Shown here one piece after another: positions 62,001 to 64,000 of a stretch of 64,000 nt of DNA. Position 1 is the first letter of the stretch; every line of letters starts with the position of its first letter. Below the pieces are notes generated by a model. It was not told the origin of the DNA, ran no database searches, and saw only the letters and a program-made list of their open reading frames with translations. Made by a program: the position numbers and the translations under genes. Origin of the DNA: V1-33 sp964523105 (GTDB taxonomy: Bacteria > Verrucomicrobiota > Verrucomicrobiia > Verrucomicrobiales > V1-33); NCBI GenBank assembly GCA_964523105.1, contig CAZFZN010000006.1, positions 62,001 through 126,000 of the forward strand. The letters are read 5' to 3'.

Positions 62001-63417
62001 TTACGCCCCGCACTGGGCTCCCGCGAAACAGGAGTTCCTCTGCCGCGAGGAACTCGGCAGCAAGCCCTCGGATGAAGTGTTCGCGGCCGCGAGCGCCAAC
62101 GAAGAACGCCGCTGGCGCTTTGCCCACGGACGCCGTGATGGCCGCTACCGCGTGCCCCTCTTCAATCCATGGAGGCCCGCCAACAGTCAGCCTACTTATC
62201 CCTACCCGGCGAACCTCATCGCCAACCGCGGCTCCTCCGACCCGCTGGAAACCGGGGACTTCGACAACGGCGTGGGTCTCTGCCCGGACGGTGCTTACAT
62301 GAATCAGCCCGATGACGGCGACGCCCGCGACCGCGATATGCCCTACTACCGCCGTCTCGACCAGGCGGCCGCGGTCAATCCCGCCACGTTCTCGCCCAAC
62401 CGCGTGCTGCGTTCGCCGGTGGACTTCGGTTCCATCCCCAGCGGCGTGCAGGCCCGCGTGCCGTGGCAGACGCTGCGCTTCCGCCCCGATCCGGGAATGC
62501 ATGACGGTCGCATCAAGATGACGAGTCTGAATTCCCCGGCACCCAAGCCCGACGGCTATCAGCATTACTTCCCGTTCTCCAACTACTGCGGTCCCAAGGA
62601 CCACCTCCTGCTCGACATGTGGTGGATGCCGATCGTGGAGCCGTGGGCGCTCAGTGAGGGTTTTGCCACCAAAGGCCAGATCAATCTCAATCAGCAGATT
62701 CTGCCCTTCACCTTCATCCAGCGCACCACCGCCCTCCACGCGCTGCTGCGCAGTGAGCGGATGATGGCCATTCCCGACAGTGCCTCCCGCCGCTACAAGG
62801 ACAGCGCCAGCTTCCCCAACAACGACATCTACCGTCACTGGATCAACGCCAAGGAAACCATCCGGCAACTCACGGAGTTTCGCTGGCGCGGACTGGATCC
62901 GGAGGGCTTCACTCTTCCGTTCAACACCTTCCGCAGCGCCAGTGAAATCTGCGAACTGTGGCTGGTGCCGGAAAAGAACGGCTCCGGTGACGAACGCGGC
63001 GACTGGGATCTCGACTACATAATCCGCCAGTTCTGGAAGGAACACCGCCTCACCGGCGACAACATGCGTGAGCGTCCCTACTCGAACCTCTATCCCCGCG
63101 TTACGGTGCGCTCCAACGTTTTTCGCGTTCACATGATCGCCCAGACGCTCAAGAAAGCGTCCGGCAACAAACCGGAGACCTTCAGTTCAGTCCAGGATGA
63201 AGACACGGACCCGGACCTCATTACTTCGGAATGGCGCGGCTCTGCACTTGTCGAGCGCGTGCTCAATCCCAACGAGCCGGAACTCCAGACCTTCGACTAT
63301 GCCCCCGCATTGAATGAGGACATCGTGGACTCGACCATCCCGCGATTCCCGGCGAATCAGAACCTGAACAACTTTTACACCTACCGCGTCACCGAGGTGA
63401 AACAGTTCACGGAATAA
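59095..63417 (+). CDS. Verru_Chthon cassette protein A, giant GspK-like pseudopilin-related protein
   Basis: 1440 aa from ATG 59095. N-terminus: basic stretch then GRRG/VAIITVLAIVSLMTILIISFF, a prepilin-like signal lacking Glu5, as in GspK. About residue 278 is CKINVNTASVPIPWDTP, like the K-x-N-(V/L)-NTA turn of GspK helical domains. The large remainder is beta-rich, with Tyr/Pro/Asn-rich loops and no catalytic motif I recognise. Matches TIGR02600 (cassette protein A). Divergent from B-C-D; terminator at 63467. The function of the cassette is not established; a type II secretion-like tip complex is an inference. Confidence 0.93.
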   Translation: MKKPRFLRLRLFTRLWPGKGRRGVAIITVLAIVSLMTILIISFFQMAQTAKTTAVNSVEMERVVTLKDVITNYVTAQIRTATTLTSGETQTIWTSQPGAIRTYHGSNRSFNRLYKLYSDEKMLIDNIKDEESSALINEIENDVEPQWDQYPDMYVNLNKPVRPASSERESENPTSVKARLIYPIVDPSRYNGQENDPTRNTEGFVYGERRLSARNINGVDPTNSQLAMPVRWIYLLRDGTPGVVDREGSFTALEKDGGEPTPVNPIVSRIAWWTDDESCKINVNTASVPIPWDTPRTSSVEDLWYAQYQPVSGECHHYPGHPSMTDLCAVLYPGFRYTPDTTVMPIGNMRPLPLERAKMIWNITPYITETGGTFGGTQKVSPLTVNPVPLDNEDHLFATFEEMYFKARRAEKNLNRPRESMERDDVSGELLDRLEGSQFFLTTRSNSPEMTVFNTPRICMFPMNEQVVAEVGKASGAVNPRVGTFEVTLATNSTIGADLGRIGKPFYFQRSTNSDSRHNAFYNNSGGRNVQIFKYLKKLSIAIPPGYPELPGDFNTFAKKYPGPNGARGDNRATRDFDSSDRSQILLTMLDMLRSSNMSPGYLETGTSYDSGNGQVSGICGCMARQGDTQTPHTTAMKIVDGGDVIYTPKGAGRTYGPAEICLFAIIPAVKKGGQISGNPPNVLNPDMRTRWASGEVKDASLIQLGVLINSFSPRQGWSPMFGQAGVNISTHRDNGSGDPRSPRNGTTPAPFVLANNGDQPETPFYIGDQVDGAGRAPGFANRVPGLVPWGGIAGPRVTATQTVAVFDPYVYQGPGAGQQTPTPIQLKWRSREILRVFFYEGTPSNYNTNQAVEIDLTGQTIEMIAAYTGQPAAQYIPASASGPPGTFPPVALRSMTSMVVPHGDYRLTTIPLRVERGIFVPHATYGHSLVEPVLVGNSSSYQPVGAPNFSQQMQLLSDNAAIPRMDVAYAPHWAPAKQEFLCREELGSKPSDEVFAAASANEERRWRFAHGRRDGRYRVPLFNPWRPANSQPTYPYPANLIANRGSSDPLETGDFDNGVGLCPDGAYMNQPDDGDARDRDMPYYRRLDQAAAVNPATFSPNRVLRSPVDFGSIPSGVQARVPWQTLRFRPDPGMHDGRIKMTSLNSPAPKPDGYQHYFPFSNYCGPKDHLLLDMWWMPIVEPWALSEGFATKGQINLNQQILPFTFIQRTTALHALLRSERMMAIPDSASRRYKDSASFPNNDIYRHWINAKETIRQLTEFRWRGLDPEGFTLPFNTFRSASEICELWLVPEKNGSGDERGDWDLDYIIRQFWKEHRLTGDNMRERPYSNLYPRVTVRSNVFRVHMIAQTLKKASGNKPETFSSVQDEDTDPDLITSEWRGSALVERVLNPNEPELQTFDYAPALNEDIVDSTIPRFPANQNLNNFYTYRVTEVKQFTE

Positions 63418-63466
63418 TCCGGGTCCCCCGATCCCGCTTCCCCCCTGGAGCGGAATCCCCCCAACG

Positions 63467-63499
63467 AAAGGCGGCAGGCGGCAGCGTCTGCCGCCTTTT
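63467..63499 (+). terminator. Rho-independent terminator of Verru_Chthon A
   Basis: AAAGGCGGCAG pairs perfectly with CTGCCGCCTTT across a 10-base loop, followed by one further T and C. It lies 50 bases after the stop and before the convergent transporter gene; the A run on the other side makes it usable in both directions. Confidence 0.88.
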
Positions 63500-63574
63500 C
63501 ATTGCCGCGGCGGAAGCTGTGCGGTGCCACATGGTCTGGGACCTGGAAACCTGCGCCCGTATGTCCACGGGGAT

Positions 63575-64000
63575 TCAGGCAGCCTGCGCCCGGACGCGGC
63601 GAAAGACGAGCCCGCTCTTGGGACTGAACACCAGCGCGAGCAGGAACACCGCGCCGAGCACCGCCGTGATCGCGGCACCGGCGGTGATTTGATAGCGATG
63701 CGCCAGCACCATGCCCCCGGCGGCACTGGCCGCTCCCAGGGCACCGCCTCCCCAGAACATCGCCCGCGTGCTGTTGGTCAGCAGAAAAATCGTCGCCCCC
63801 GGCGCCACCACCAGCCCCAGCGACAGCATGCAGCCCACCGCGCGCAGAGCGCTCACCATCACCAGCACCAGCAGTGTCATCAGCAGGTACTGCACCGCGC
63901 GCACCGGCACCCCCTGGGCCGCGGCCACCGAGGGTTCGAACAGCGTCACCAGCAGCGTCCGCTGCAGTGCCACACAGGTGGTCAGCGTCAGCACGCCCAC
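63575..64000 (-). CDS. ABC-3 family metal (Zn/Mn) transporter permease, C-terminal part
   Basis: 141 residues visible; the frame runs off the window end, so the N-terminus is missing. Helices and the block ALRAVGCMLSLGLVVAPGATIFLLTNSTRAM match the conserved central motif of ZnuB/TroC/MntB permeases (GxxLxxALLxxPAATA). The C-terminus is a short basic tail (PKSGLVFRRVRAQAA). It forms the membrane channel of a zinc or manganese importer; the ATPase and binding protein would lie beyond the window. Confidence 0.85.
   Translation of the reverse strand: MGVLTLTTCVALQRTLLVTLFEPSVAAAQGVPVRAVQYLLMTLLVLVMVSALRAVGCMLSLGLVVAPGATIFLLTNSTRAMFWGGGALGAASAAGGMVLAHRYQITAGAAITAVLGAVFLLALVFSPKSGLVFRRVRAQAA

Overview
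The window is high-GC chromosomal DNA from a member of the Verrucomicrobiota, most likely Verrucomicrobiae or a Chthoniobacter-like lineage. This rests on a combination of family-level hallmarks: a Verru_Chthon cassette (A-D), a MurC-MurB fusion, a PSCyt/PSD1 cytochrome giant, a TIGR02603-type haem protein, DUF1080, lamin-tail (LTD) and CotH secreted proteins, PEP-CTERM-type sorting tails, and a long-form IspG with an extra central domain. No tRNA, rRNA, CRISPR array, insertion sequence or prophage was recognised. Most starts I read have no Shine-Dalgarno sequence.

Layout. 1-9 kb: tail of a ketoacyl synthase, a hybrid histidine kinase, PgeF, a degenerate amidase-like protein, an NlpC/P60 peptidase, a lipoprotein MsrB, DHFR, a thioesterase, a cNMP-domain protein and a membrane protein. 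9-20 kb: secreted cytochrome, MurC-MurB, LTD protein, SelD (itself apparently a selenoprotein), a frameshifted GDPD/LamG protein and IspG. 20-32 kb: L,D-transpeptidase, a membrane protein, bS21, an SDR/DUF971 pair, a secreted monooxygenase-like protein, the PSD1 giant, a PQQ-propeller protein, an aldo/keto reductase, an Ldh-family oxidoreductase and DUF1080. 32-38 kb: an FG-GAP/ASPIC protein split by one in-frame UGA, a PEP-CTERM protein, an 0.8-kb repeat-rich gap and a sugar transferase. 38-46 kb: AroD, a MenC-MenE fusion overlapping MenA, a nitroreductase overlapping TsaD, and a PhoB/PhoR-like pair. 46-54 kb: a giant CotH/LTD protein and small secreted proteins. 54-63.4 kb: ExbD/ExbB/TonB-like genes and the divergent Verru_Chthon cassette. 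The window ends inside an ABC metal-transporter permease.

The most interesting signal is a selenocysteine link. The selD reading frame becomes full length (344 aa, against a family norm near 345) only if a UGA at the catalytic position is read as Sec. About 18 kb away an FG-GAP/ASPIC protein is likewise interrupted by one in-frame UGA. Each UGA is followed, at bSECIS-compatible distance, by a short perfect hairpin whose loop contains GUU.

Other points: the Verru_Chthon cassette looks like a complete set of minor pseudopilins (GspH/I/J/K-like) with a giant GspK-like member; an amidase domain has lost its zinc ligands; several intergenic elements share a REPIN-like two-hairpin design with unrelated sequences; the heptamer TGTCAGG looks about four-fold over-represented by hand count; and a 7-bp GCACTGA repeat lies upstream of murCB and inside the PSD1 gene.
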